Source: Clostridia bacterium (GTDB lineage: Bacteria; Bacillota; Clostridia; Lachnospirales; Lachnospiraceae). Taken from it: 64,000 bases of DNA. A program made the position numbers and the translations under genes. The stretch is taken from the NCBI GenBank assembly GCA_910574475.1, contig CAJTAT010000006.1, positions 62,001 through 126,000 of the forward strand, in the 5' to 3' direction. The notes under the pieces are model-generated. The model saw nothing but the letters and a program-made list of their open reading frames with translations, was not told the DNA's origin and made no database searches. The stretch's first letter is position 1. Each line of letters begins with the position of its first letter. Below are positions 41,775 through 50,622 of this stretch, piece by piece.

Positions 41775-43211
41775 CTATTTGTTTTTTAAAGGAATCGGCG
41801 TTCGGTCTTTTTCATCCAAATGCTTCAAATAGTATTTGGTATCTTTGGCAATCGTTCCAGACAGCAAAAGAATTGCAAGAAGATTGGGAATGGCCATGAG
41901 AGCGTTGAGGGTATCTGAAATACTCCAGATCAGCTCAAGGCGGATAATGGGGGCGAATACAAGTACCATGATCCATAGAAAGCGATAGGGAAATAAGGAA
42001 ATTTTTCCAAACAGGTATTCCAGACAACGCTCTCCATAGTAGGACCAGCCTAAAATAGTGGCATAGGCAAAAGTAATGATGCCGAAAATGAGGATGGGAC
42101 GCCCAATGTAAGGTATCTGAGAAAAAGCTGCGCTGGTCAGCTCTCCGCCAGAGACATTTCCCAGTTGAATGGAATCATTGCTGAGGATACTGCTGATGAG
42201 AACCAGGCCAGTGATGAGGCAGACTACTACAGTGTCCCAGAAGGTTGCTGTGGAGGCAATGAGAGCCTGGCGGACTGAATTGCGGCTTTGGGCAGCGGCT
42301 GAAATAATAGGGGCAGAACCCATTCCAGCCTCATTGGAAAAGAGACCTCTGGCAATACCGTACCGGGCTGCCAGCATAATTCCTGATCCTGTCAGTCCAC
42401 CGGCAAGCGCCCCTGTCTCTGTAAAGGCGCTTGTCAAAATGACAGACACAGCCTCACCGAGAAAGGCACGATTTATATAAAGAATGACGCCACAACCTGC
42501 GATGTAAGAAAAAGCCATAAAGGGTACCAGGCGTTCACAGACTTTTGATATGGAATGGACGCCGCCCAAGATTACGATACAGGTTATGAGTCCTGTCACA
42601 ACGCCTACTGTCAGGCAGACGATTTCTGGTCTCCGGGTCAGTAAATGCTCCAGAAAAAAACTGGTACCTGTCACTGCTGCTTTGACAGAAGAATCCACAA
42701 TGGTGGAGATAGCATTGACCTGGACACCACAGCCGATGCCAAAGGAGGTCAGGACGCCAAAGCAGGCAAAGAGGACGCCCAGCCATTTCATGTGGAGGCC
42801 CCGCTCCAGGGCATACATGGCTCCGCCAAGCATGGTGCCGTCACTGGTCCGTACCCGATATTTGATTGCAATGAGGGATTCTGCATAAGTAGTGGCCATA
42901 CCAAAGACACCTGTCAGCCAGCACCAGAAGACTGCCCCTGGACCTCCTAAGACGATAGCAGTCCCTACACCGATGATGTTGCCAGTTCCCAGAGTGGAAG
43001 CCAGAGAGGTGGATAGGGCGGCAAAGGGACTGATATCACCGCTGGCCTCTGGATCCCGGGTCAGGGACAGGCGAATGGCCAGAGGAGTCTTTCTTTGGAT
43101 AAAACCTGTCTTCCAGGTCATATAGAGATGTGTGCCGAAGAGGAGGATGATCATAGGCATCCCCCAGAGATAATGATTGACGGTTTCTATAAAGTTGCTG
43201 ATTGTATCCAT
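41775..43211 (-). CDS. Sodium:alanine/glycine symporter (AGCS family)
   Basis: 478 residues, about eleven membrane segments, importing alanine or glycine with Na+. Family motifs: LSTSLASTLGTGNIIGVGTA near residue 66, GPGAVFWCWLTGVFGMATTYAE, and GLFSNEAGMGSAPIISAAA near 290. AAGGAAGG precedes the ATG. Downstream of the AraC-type regulator on the same strand, 106 bases away. Length normal. Confidence 0.94.
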   Translation of the reverse strand: MDTISNFIETVNHYLWGMPMIILLFGTHLYMTWKTGFIQRKTPLAIRLSLTRDPEASGDISPFAALSTSLASTLGTGNIIGVGTAIVLGGPGAVFWCWLTGVFGMATTYAESLIAIKYRVRTSDGTMLGGAMYALERGLHMKWLGVLFACFGVLTSFGIGCGVQVNAISTIVDSSVKAAVTGTSFFLEHLLTRRPEIVCLTVGVVTGLITCIVILGGVHSISKVCERLVPFMAFSYIAGCGVILYINRAFLGEAVSVILTSAFTETGALAGGLTGSGIMLAARYGIARGLFSNEAGMGSAPIISAAAQSRNSVRQALIASTATFWDTVVVCLITGLVLISSILSNDSIQLGNVSGGELTSAAFSQIPYIGRPILIFGIITFAYATILGWSYYGERCLEYLFGKISLFPYRFLWIMVLVFAPIIRLELIWSISDTLNALMAIPNLLAILLLSGTIAKDTKYYLKHLDEKDRTPIPLKNK

Positions 43212-43317
43212 ATATCCTTCCTTTACTGGCAGAATCTAAAGAAAGTATATGATGGTGAATAACTATAGATACCGAGTTCTATATCAGTTAGCTTATTAAA
43301 AGTCTCAGACATATAGA

Positions 43318-44190
43318 TCATAAATCAGAAGATTGTGAGCCATAGTGGTTTTTCCGATAACCAGCCGGAGAAACGCCGACTCGTGACTTGAAAGCATTGA
43401 TAAAACTGCAGCTGGAGCTGTATCCCAGCAACTCACCTATTTGATTAACCTGATTATTCGTATATAAAAGAAGCGTTTTGGCCAGATTGATTTTCAAGTT
43501 AGACATATAGGTAATAGGCGATACTCCCATAAATTCTTTAAATTGATGAGAAAAATAAAAAGGACTCATATTAGCCAGACTTGCCAACTCATCAATGGTA
43601 AAGTTGAGCTCAGGATGAGAACGCATATAGTTTACCACATCATCGATCACATCTCTATTTAAAAATGTACTGGTAGGCGCCAAATCACCAGAAGTTTGAA
43701 TCGCACAGAGAATTTGGTAGACAGCAATGGACTGATCCTTCTCCAGAACATTATTTACGAAATACATTTTTGAAATAAGAGGCTCCATTATATCACGAAT
43801 TTCCCGATAATTCTGCAGCTTGAATAAAAACCCATGGTTTGTCTGAATTAGATTATCTGTAATTTCTCTGCAATTTTTTCCACCAATATGAAGAAAATGA
43901 AATTCGCAATGCTTTCCTGCATAATAGGCATGTGGCTTGTCACAGTTCAACAGCACCAGATCATTCTTACAAGCAGTCTTTCTTTCTCCCTCATATTCCA
44001 CATAGAGCTCCCCTTCATTGATGAGTAAAATCAAAGGCCCCAGATGAGAATCACGCCGGATCGCATAGTTTTCATTGCAGAAAAAATGCCCGCATACAAG
44101 GATGTAATAATAATAAGATTCAAATATTTCAGTAGGAGTAAAAAAGAAAAATTCTGAGCCTTGTAAAACGCCTTTTTCATCACAAATCAT
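43318..44190 (-). CDS. AraC-family transcriptional regulator
   Basis: 290 residues: N-terminal cupin-like sensing domain (GPLILLINEGELYVEYEGER, DLVLLNCDKPHAYYAG, FHFLHIGG) and a C-terminal pair of helix-turn-helix motifs (TIDELASLANMSPFYFSHQF, GVSPITYMSNLKINLAKTLL, GYSSSCSFINAFKSRVGVSP). AAAGGGCG precedes the ATG. It is divergent from the sugar ABC operon at 44352, which it probably activates when the sugar is present. Confidence 0.93.
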   Translation of the reverse strand: MICDEKGVLQGSEFFFFTPTEIFESYYYYILVCGHFFCNENYAIRRDSHLGPLILLINEGELYVEYEGERKTACKNDLVLLNCDKPHAYYAGKHCEFHFLHIGGKNCREITDNLIQTNHGFLFKLQNYREIRDIMEPLISKMYFVNNVLEKDQSIAVYQILCAIQTSGDLAPTSTFLNRDVIDDVVNYMRSHPELNFTIDELASLANMSPFYFSHQFKEFMGVSPITYMSNLKINLAKTLLLYTNNQVNQIGELLGYSSSCSFINAFKSRVGVSPAGYRKNHYGSQSSDL

Positions 44191-44351
44191 AGATTAAACG
44201 CCCTTTCTCTTAAAAAATATCTTATAGGATTATTATAATTCCATGTATTTTGAAAAGCAAGATAAATAAACTTTATAACAGGCTTAAGCATTGTATATCT
44301 TTAGTTTTGCTGATAAAATAGCACTATCATAAAAACGGGAGGGATAACCAA

Positions 44352-45539
44352 ATGAAGAAACATGTATTAGCCGTATTGCTGGCAGGAGCAATGATTTTAG
44401 GTACTATGGGATGTGGCAATTCTAATTCTGAGACGCCAGCAGGAACGTCTGGAGAAGCGACAGAAAATAGCACAGAGGACACAAATAATACAACAGACGC
44501 AGAAACGCTTGGCAGCAGTGGCATCCAAGTAGGAATTGTTTTACCTACAAAAGATGAACCCAGATGGATTCAGGATGAGACCAGGTTTGGTGAAATTTTG
44601 GATGAGGCAGGATTTAGTTATCAGGTACTGTTTAGCCAGGGTTCCTCAGCCACAGAAAAGACGAATGTGGAAACACTGGTTTCCAATGGTGTGCAGGTGC
44701 TGATCTTATGTCCACAAGATAGCGCGGCAGCAGCTTCCACTGTTGATTATGCAGCAGAAAATGGTGTCACTGTTATAAGCTATGACCGCCTGATTACAGG
44801 GACAGCAAATCTGGACTACATCGTAGGGTTTGACAGCACTTCAGTAGGTGTGGCACAGGGAAATTATTTGATTGAACAGGCTGGAGATACAAAAGACAAC
44901 CCATTATATTTGTATGCAGGGGCCACCACGGACGAAAATGCATTTTTATTCTTTGAAGGGGCATGGCAGGTACTTCAGCCAAAGATTGCAGATGGAACCT
45001 TTGTGATAAAGAACTCTACTGAGGCCGAAGCATTGTCCGATACTGCAGAGCTTACCAGAGAACAGATGTCTACGATTTTGGGACAAATCACCACAGATTG
45101 GGATTTTGAAGTATCCAAATCAAAAGCAGAAGCCAATTTAACTGCTGCATCTGCTGCAGATAAAGGTGATGTATATATTTTAGCGCCCAATGACGGAACC
45201 AGCCGTTCTATCGCGGATGTGTTTGCAATTGATCCAGACGTTACCAGCTATGTAATTACAGGACAGGATGCAGAAACTGCTTCTATTCAATATATTATTG
45301 ACGGAAAACAGTCTATGACAGTGCTTAAGGATACCAGAATTTTATCAAAAGCAGCAGTTGACATGGCCACTGAGATTCTGAACAGTGGTACAGCTACTAC
45401 AAATGCTGTATATGACAATGGTGCAGGAGAGATTCCTATGTACCAGATGGAAGTACTTTCTGTGACAAAGGATACGATGCAGGAATACATCTTTGATTCT
45501 GAATACTATAATGCTGCTGATTTTACCGGACTGGAATAA
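44352..45539 (+). CDS. chvE: Sugar-binding lipoprotein of ABC importer (ChvE-like)
   Basis: 395 residues. Lipoprotein signal MKKHVLAVLLAGAMILGTMG then cysteine at about residue 21, followed by a Ser/Thr/Glu linker. The mature periplasmic-binding fold reads IQVGIVLPTKDEPRWIQDET, VLFSQGSSATEKTNVETLVS, VISYDRLITGTANLDYIVGF and GAGEIPMYQMEVLSVTKD, close to ChvE/XylF-type multiple-monosaccharide binding proteins. GGGAGGG precedes the ATG. A hairpin separates it from the ATPase gene, as in many such operons, which should raise its expression relative to the rest. Confidence 0.93.
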   Translation: MKKHVLAVLLAGAMILGTMGCGNSNSETPAGTSGEATENSTEDTNNTTDAETLGSSGIQVGIVLPTKDEPRWIQDETRFGEILDEAGFSYQVLFSQGSSATEKTNVETLVSNGVQVLILCPQDSAAAASTVDYAAENGVTVISYDRLITGTANLDYIVGFDSTSVGVAQGNYLIEQAGDTKDNPLYLYAGATTDENAFLFFEGAWQVLQPKIADGTFVIKNSTEAEALSDTAELTREQMSTILGQITTDWDFEVSKSKAEANLTAASAADKGDVYILAPNDGTSRSIADVFAIDPDVTSYVITGQDAETASIQYIIDGKQSMTVLKDTRILSKAAVDMATEILNSGTATTNAVYDNGAGEIPMYQMEVLSVTKDTMQEYIFDSEYYNAADFTGLE

Positions 45540-45582
45540 ATCCCAAATAAGGTGGCAGTAATCCTATAGAGTGAGTAAGCTT

Positions 45583-45622
45583 CGGCACCGGAATACAGAC
45601 TTTGTATTGTATTACGGTGCCG
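45583..45622 (+). terminator. Intercistronic hairpin between binding protein and ATPase genes
   Basis: CGGCACCG (45583-45590) and CGGTGCCG (45615-45622) form a GC-rich stem, extended inward by AATACA/TGTATT and outward by AAGC/ACTT-type pairs. A T-rich stretch follows. Likely partial terminator or mRNA-stabilising element favouring the binding protein. Confidence 0.7.
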
Positions 45623-45675
45623 GAAACTTATTTTGATAGTTTATAGATGTCGCTGTGGGAAGGATGGAGGATTAT

Positions 45676-47202
45676 ATGGATGATATCATTCTGGAGATGC
45701 AGGATATTACAAAAGAATTTCCAGGAGTTCGAGCACTGGATCGCGTAAGTTTTCAGGTAAAGAGGGGAGAAATTCACTGCCTGGTAGGAGAAAATGGGGC
45801 GGGAAAATCTACTCTGATGAAGGTGCTGTCAGGCGTATACCCTTACAATAGTTATACAGGAAGTATATTTTACAACGGGGAGGAACAAAGGTTTAAGGGA
45901 ATCGCTGACAGCGAGCAAAAGGGGATTGCAATTATTTATCAAGAGCTGGCTCTGATACCAGAGCTGACAGTCTATGAAAATATCTTTTTTGGTCATGAAA
46001 TTATGAAGGGGAGAACGATAGACTGGAATGAAACCATAGTTCAGGCGAGAGACATGCTGCAAAAAGTGAAGCTGGATGTGGATCCTTCTATAAAGGTGAA
46101 AGAGCTGGGAGTAGGAAAACAACAATTGGTAGAAATTGCTAAGGCGCTCAGCAAAAATGTACAGCTTCTGATTCTGGATGAGCCAACAGCAGCATTGAAT
46201 GAGGACGACAGTGAGAATTTGCTGCAACTGATTCGGGAGTTGAGCGAGCGGGGCGTCACCTGTATTATGATATCTCATAAGCTAAAAGAAATCACAGCAA
46301 TTGCAGATACGATTACAGTATTGCGGGATGGGGCTACAATTTGCTCTCTGGATTGTCATGAAAACCAGGTGTCAGAAGCAGAGATTATTAAGCATATGGT
46401 TGGTCGTGAGATGGATCATATTTACCCCAGACGGAACAAACATGAATTTGGTGAGGTACAACTGGAATTAAAGGATTGGACCGTATTTGATCCTAAAAAG
46501 GATCGGGAAATTCTACATAAATGCAGTATTCAGGTGAGAAAAGGGGAAATCGTAGGAATTCAGGGGCTTATGGGAGCTGGCAGGACAGAACTTGCCATGA
46601 GTATTTTTGGAAATTCTACGGGATATCGTATCACAGGCGGAGAGATGTACTTGGGAGGGGAAAGGAGATACTTTCGAAATCCCAGAGCAGCTATACAGGC
46701 AGGGCTAGCTTATGTGACGGAAGATAGAAAAGGCAATGGTTTATTTCTGATTCAGGACATTCAGTATAATATGTCCATTGCGAATCTGGAATCTCTTTGT
46801 GAGGGAGTAGTCATCAATGAAAATGAAGAAATTAAAGTTGCCAATGAATTTAAGGATTCTATGAATATCAAAGCTTCCTCTATCAAACAGAAGGTTGGGA
46901 ATCTGAGCGGTGGAAACCAACAGAAAGTGCAATTGGCAAAATGGATGTTTGTAAAGCCAAAGGTGTTGATTCTGGACGAACCTACAAGAGGAATTGACGT
47001 GGGCGCAAAATATGAGATTTATACATTGATGAATCAATTGGTGGAAAGCGGTATGAGTATCATTATGATTTCTTCGGAATTGCCGGAGATTCTAGGAATG
47101 AGCGACAGACTTTATGTCATGTCGGAGGGAACCATTACCGGAGAATTGAATGCAGAAGAAGCAAACGAAGAAATGATTATGGCAATGGCCGTAAGCTCAT
47201 AG
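45676..47202 (+). CDS. mmsA: Sugar ABC importer ATPase with two nucleotide domains
   Basis: 508 residues with two fused ATPase domains, typical for monosaccharide importers. First domain: LVGENGAGKSTLMKVLSGVY, GVGKQQLVEIAKAL, LLILDEPTAALNE. Second: GIQGLMGAGRTELAMSIFGN, LSGGNQQKVQLAKWM, VLILDEPTRGIDVGAK. The degenerate Walker A in the second domain (GLMGAGRTE) is normal for the family. ATG at 45676 has TGGAGG 5 bases upstream; GTG 45655 is an alternative. Permease follows 12 bases later. Confidence 0.95.
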   Translation: MDDIILEMQDITKEFPGVRALDRVSFQVKRGEIHCLVGENGAGKSTLMKVLSGVYPYNSYTGSIFYNGEEQRFKGIADSEQKGIAIIYQELALIPELTVYENIFFGHEIMKGRTIDWNETIVQARDMLQKVKLDVDPSIKVKELGVGKQQLVEIAKALSKNVQLLILDEPTAALNEDDSENLLQLIRELSERGVTCIMISHKLKEITAIADTITVLRDGATICSLDCHENQVSEAEIIKHMVGREMDHIYPRRNKHEFGEVQLELKDWTVFDPKKDREILHKCSIQVRKGEIVGIQGLMGAGRTELAMSIFGNSTGYRITGGEMYLGGERRYFRNPRAAIQAGLAYVTEDRKGNGLFLIQDIQYNMSIANLESLCEGVVINENEEIKVANEFKDSMNIKASSIKQKVGNLSGGNQQKVQLAKWMFVKPKVLILDEPTRGIDVGAKYEIYTLMNQLVESGMSIIMISSELPEILGMSDRLYVMSEGTITGELNAEEANEEMIMAMAVSS

Positions 47203-47214
47203 GAGGAAATCAGA

Positions 47215-48393
47215 ATGAAGGAACAAACAATCAGAAAAGAGATTCTGGCACTGCTAAGAGCAAATGTCAGAGATTATATTATGTATATTGCGTTAGTCAT
47301 TATTATGGCTTTTTTTACCTGGAAGACAAATGGAGTATTTATTCAGGCGCGAAACCTGTCTAACTTGATCAATCAGGCCGGTTACATTGCCGTATTGGCC
47401 ATCGGCATGACAGTGATCCTGATTTTACGGCATATTGATCTTTCTGTAGGATATGTGGCCGGTTTTAGCGGAGCTATTGCAGGGATCCTTTTGGAGCAAA
47501 AGCATATAAATGTATGGCTTACCATATTGATTGTTTTGCTGATAGGACTGGCAATTGGTTTCTATCAGGGCCTTTTGGTTACAAGACTTAAAGTACCTGC
47601 ATTTGTTGCAACTCTGGCAGGAATGTTTATTTTTCGGGGGCTTTTAAATATTTCCCTACAATCCACAGGAACGATTATTATTACTTCTGCAACTTTTAAC
47701 TTGCTGTCCAACGGTTTTGTGCCTGATTTGCCGGTGGATCTGGGATTTCATCTTTTGACAGTTTTGGTTGGTATTGCTGCTATCTGCTGCTTTGTGGTAG
47801 TCCAGGTAAAAAGCCGTAGAAACCGTCAAAAATATAATTTTCAAGTTCCATCACCGTCAGTATTTATCCTGAAATTGATAGGCATATCCGTTATTATAGC
47901 CCTGATTATTGGAGTGTTAGCAAGCTACCAGGGAATTCCTTTAACGGCCATTATCGTAGGTGTAGTTTTGATGATTTATCACTTTATGCTAAATCGGACA
48001 CGTCTAGGCCGCTATATTTATGGAATAGGTGGAAATGACAGCGCAGCGGAACTCTCCGGTGTCAATGTGAAAGCTGTAACGCTATTTGCTTTTTGTTCTA
48101 TGAGTTTTCTGGCTTCACTGGCAGGAATTTTGTATACCTCCCGGTTGCAATCCGCCACTCCTACGGCAGGTCTTGCTTTTGAGATGGATGCAATCGCTTC
48201 CTCCTACATTGGTGGAGTGGCCGTATCTGGAGGTGTGGGAAGAGTAACCAATACTTTAATTGGCGCGCTGGTGATTATGTCTTTGACCAATGGCATGAAT
48301 CTATTAGGAGTAGATATTTCCTTCCAGTATGTAGTAAAAGGTATTATTTTTATAATTGCCGTGGCATTTGATGTCCGTACACGCTCCAAATAA
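47215..48393 (+). CDS. mmsB: Sugar ABC importer permease
   Basis: 392 residues, about ten membrane segments, RbsC/XylH type. Motifs: AGYIAVLAIGMTVILILRHI, DLSVGYVAGFSGAIAG, VPAFVATLAGMFIFRG, and GRYIYGIGGNDSAAELSGVN (ATPase-contact EAA-like region). AGGAGG precedes the ATG. Forms the channel for the ChvE-type binding protein. Confidence 0.95.
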   Translation: MKEQTIRKEILALLRANVRDYIMYIALVIIMAFFTWKTNGVFIQARNLSNLINQAGYIAVLAIGMTVILILRHIDLSVGYVAGFSGAIAGILLEQKHINVWLTILIVLLIGLAIGFYQGLLVTRLKVPAFVATLAGMFIFRGLLNISLQSTGTIIITSATFNLLSNGFVPDLPVDLGFHLLTVLVGIAAICCFVVVQVKSRRNRQKYNFQVPSPSVFILKLIGISVIIALIIGVLASYQGIPLTAIIVGVVLMIYHFMLNRTRLGRYIYGIGGNDSAAELSGVNVKAVTLFAFCSMSFLASLAGILYTSRLQSATPTAGLAFEMDAIASSYIGGVAVSGGVGRVTNTLIGALVIMSLTNGMNLLGVDISFQYVVKGIIFIIAVAFDVRTRSK

Positions 48394-48432
48394 TGAAGGA
48401 GGAAAAAGATTATATGAAAGTAGGGAAAAGTT

Positions 48433-49407
48433 ATGAAGTATTATTTGGGCCTTGATGTAGGAGGAACAAATCTGGCAGCAGGCGTGGTGACAGAGGATTA
48501 CGAGATTGTTTCCAGAAAATCAGTGCCGTCCGGCGCAGGAAAAAGCGTGGTAGAGATCGTGCAGGCTATGTCAGATGTATCAAAAGAAGTACTGGCAGAG
48601 GTTGGCCTTACAGAGGCGGATGTAGATTATTGGGGTATCGGTATGCCTAGCTGTGTAAATCCTAAGACAAAGCTATTAGTTCACGCTAACTGTTTTGGCT
48701 GGAGAAATATACCCATTCTTGACTATTTATCAAGACATACAAGGCTTCCTATTGTGCTGGAAAATGATGGAAGATGCGCTACCTATGGTGAAATTTTGGC
48801 TGGAGCAGGAAAAGATTACATAAATGCAATCATGCTTACTCTGGGAACAGGCGTAGGCGGGGGGATCATTCTAAATCGGAAAATTTATTCTGGAGCGGAC
48901 CATATGGGATGTGAGCTGGGACATACAAAGCTGATTTATAATGGAAGATTATGTACTTGTGGGCAATATGGATGTATGGATGCCTATTGTTCAGCAAGGG
49001 GACTGCTTGATACGGCCCTGGACGAATTGAGGGAGACGAAGGAAAAAAATTCTCAATTGTGGGAGGTTTGTAACGGAGAGCTAAATTCTTTGACTGTTCG
49101 ACAGATCTTTGATGTCTGGAATCAGAAAGACGCATTAGCAGAAAAAATCGTGACTCAGTATGTGGATCATCTGGCTGTTGGAATGTCCACCTTAATTACG
49201 ATTTTCCGGCCTGAAATTATCATTTTAGGAGGCGGCGTATCCAATGCAGGAGATGATTTTCTCTGGCGGGTCAATGAGAGATTAAAGGTACGTACTTTTG
49301 CGGGAGAAGAGATTGGAGTTCCACAAGTAGTTCGGGCAAAGCTGGGGAATGATGCAGGAATTATTGGAGCTGCAATGCTGGGGGCAAAGCAACCATTCAT
49401 ATTATGA
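48433..49407 (+). CDS. ROK-family sugar kinase
   Basis: 324 residues. ATP site LGLDVGGTNLAAGVVTED; catalytic VLENDGRCATYGE; LGTGVGGGIILNRKIY; and the zinc-binding CTCGQYGCMDAYCSARG near residue 175-191. It should phosphorylate the sugar brought in by the preceding importer (glucose-like or an N-acyl sugar). A ROK repressor is excluded because there is no helix-turn-helix domain. AGGGAAAA precedes the ATG. Confidence 0.93.
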   Translation: MKYYLGLDVGGTNLAAGVVTEDYEIVSRKSVPSGAGKSVVEIVQAMSDVSKEVLAEVGLTEADVDYWGIGMPSCVNPKTKLLVHANCFGWRNIPILDYLSRHTRLPIVLENDGRCATYGEILAGAGKDYINAIMLTLGTGVGGGIILNRKIYSGADHMGCELGHTKLIYNGRLCTCGQYGCMDAYCSARGLLDTALDELRETKEKNSQLWEVCNGELNSLTVRQIFDVWNQKDALAEKIVTQYVDHLAVGMSTLITIFRPEIIILGGGVSNAGDDFLWRVNERLKVRTFAGEEIGVPQVVRAKLGNDAGIIGAAMLGAKQPFIL

Positions 49408-49438
49408 TGAGAAAAAATAGAAAGGGAAATAGAAAGAG

Positions 49439-50551
49439 ATGATTCATTTTAAAAAGGAACAATACAGGAAAATAGAGGAGGATTTTGAACTCTGGTGGGA
49501 ACATAAGCTGGAGCGGCCTATAATTCAGGTGACACTGACCAATACAAGCAATGCGCTGACAGGAGATTTTTTTGGCTCAAACTATAGAAAAGAAATCCTG
49601 GAAGCCAGCTATGATATGGAAGTTTCCGTGGAGGAAGCAGTGAAACGCATTGACGGGGCTTACAGTAATGTAGAATTTTATGGGGATGCCTTCCCTGTTT
49701 TCTATATGCGGCCTACAGGAGTACTGGGCGGCTATCTGGGCCAACAGCACAATATCAACAAAGACCTGGGGACTGTATGGTTTTTTAATGAGAAAATGAC
49801 TTTGGAGGAGGCAGCCAGACTTGAATTGGATCGTACACTTCCTTTATATCAGCGTTCTATTTCACTGACAAAGCAGGTACAGGAACATTTTCAGGGACTG
49901 GTAGCAGTGGGAATCCCTGATTTAGGGGGCGTCTATGATATTCTGGCATCTATCTGTGACTCTAACGATTTGCTTTTGGATCTCTGCATTGAGGAGGAAG
50001 GCGTGAAAAAAGGGGCCTGGAATATTCATGAGCAGTTTAAAAAAGCTTATGATGATTTTTTTGATGCCATTAATTTGAGCCAGATCCCAGGTTACACTTG
50101 TTGGGCTACTATGCTGTCTCAAAAGCCATATTTTGTGCTGCAGAATGATTTTTCGGCTATGATAAGCTCTGATATGTTTGATGACTTTTATATGCCAATC
50201 TTAGAGAAGGAGTGTCAGTATATTCCACGGACGATTTATCACCTGGACGGCCCCGGCGCAGTTCGGCATTTGGATTCTATTCTTACGATTCAGGAGTTGG
50301 ACGGTGTGCAGTGGATTAACGGCGCAGGCGCCCCGGGGTTGGATCAATGGCCAGATATCTATAAGAAAATTCGCAATGCTGGTAAGTTATGTCAAGTATT
50401 TATTAACGGCGCAGATGAGTTGCGCTATATAGATGACATTGTGGAAATTTCAGGCGGGACAAAAGACCTATGTTTTATTTGTTCAGGGGATTCAAAAGAA
50501 AAAGATAGATTTGACGAATATCTGAGAAAATATAAAGTGTTGACAGATTAG
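49439..50551 (+). CDS. Uroporphyrinogen-decarboxylase-like protein in a sugar operon
   Basis: 370 residues. The C-terminal half has the URO-D/MtaA TIM-barrel pattern: QNDFSAMISSDMFDDFYMPI, IPRTIYHLDGPGAVRHLDSI, and the following VQWINGAGAPGLDQWPDIY. Potential metal ligands are the His of YHLDG and the Cys of FICSGD; the MtaA HxC motif itself is changed to HLD. No tetrapyrrole pathway gene is nearby; it follows a ROK kinase. Members of this broad superfamily act on methyl groups, and sugar-operon versions are uncharacterised. Start supported only by AAAGGGAAA 14 bases upstream. Confidence 0.75.
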   Translation: MIHFKKEQYRKIEEDFELWWEHKLERPIIQVTLTNTSNALTGDFFGSNYRKEILEASYDMEVSVEEAVKRIDGAYSNVEFYGDAFPVFYMRPTGVLGGYLGQQHNINKDLGTVWFFNEKMTLEEAARLELDRTLPLYQRSISLTKQVQEHFQGLVAVGIPDLGGVYDILASICDSNDLLLDLCIEEEGVKKGAWNIHEQFKKAYDDFFDAINLSQIPGYTCWATMLSQKPYFVLQNDFSAMISSDMFDDFYMPILEKECQYIPRTIYHLDGPGAVRHLDSILTIQELDGVQWINGAGAPGLDQWPDIYKKIRNAGKLCQVFINGADELRYIDDIVEISGGTKDLCFICSGDSKEKDRFDEYLRKYKVLTD

Positions 50552-50622
50552 CTATGGAGCTTGGCATTTCTACAAAAAAGGCGTATAATAAATCCTAAAT
50601 ATATGCAGAAAGGATAAAAATC

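Noticed and set aside
48868-48874. G6 run in the ROK kinase gene as a further slippage site
   Set aside because: Six Gs are too few to be strongly unstable and the frame encodes the conserved GTGVGGG motif.
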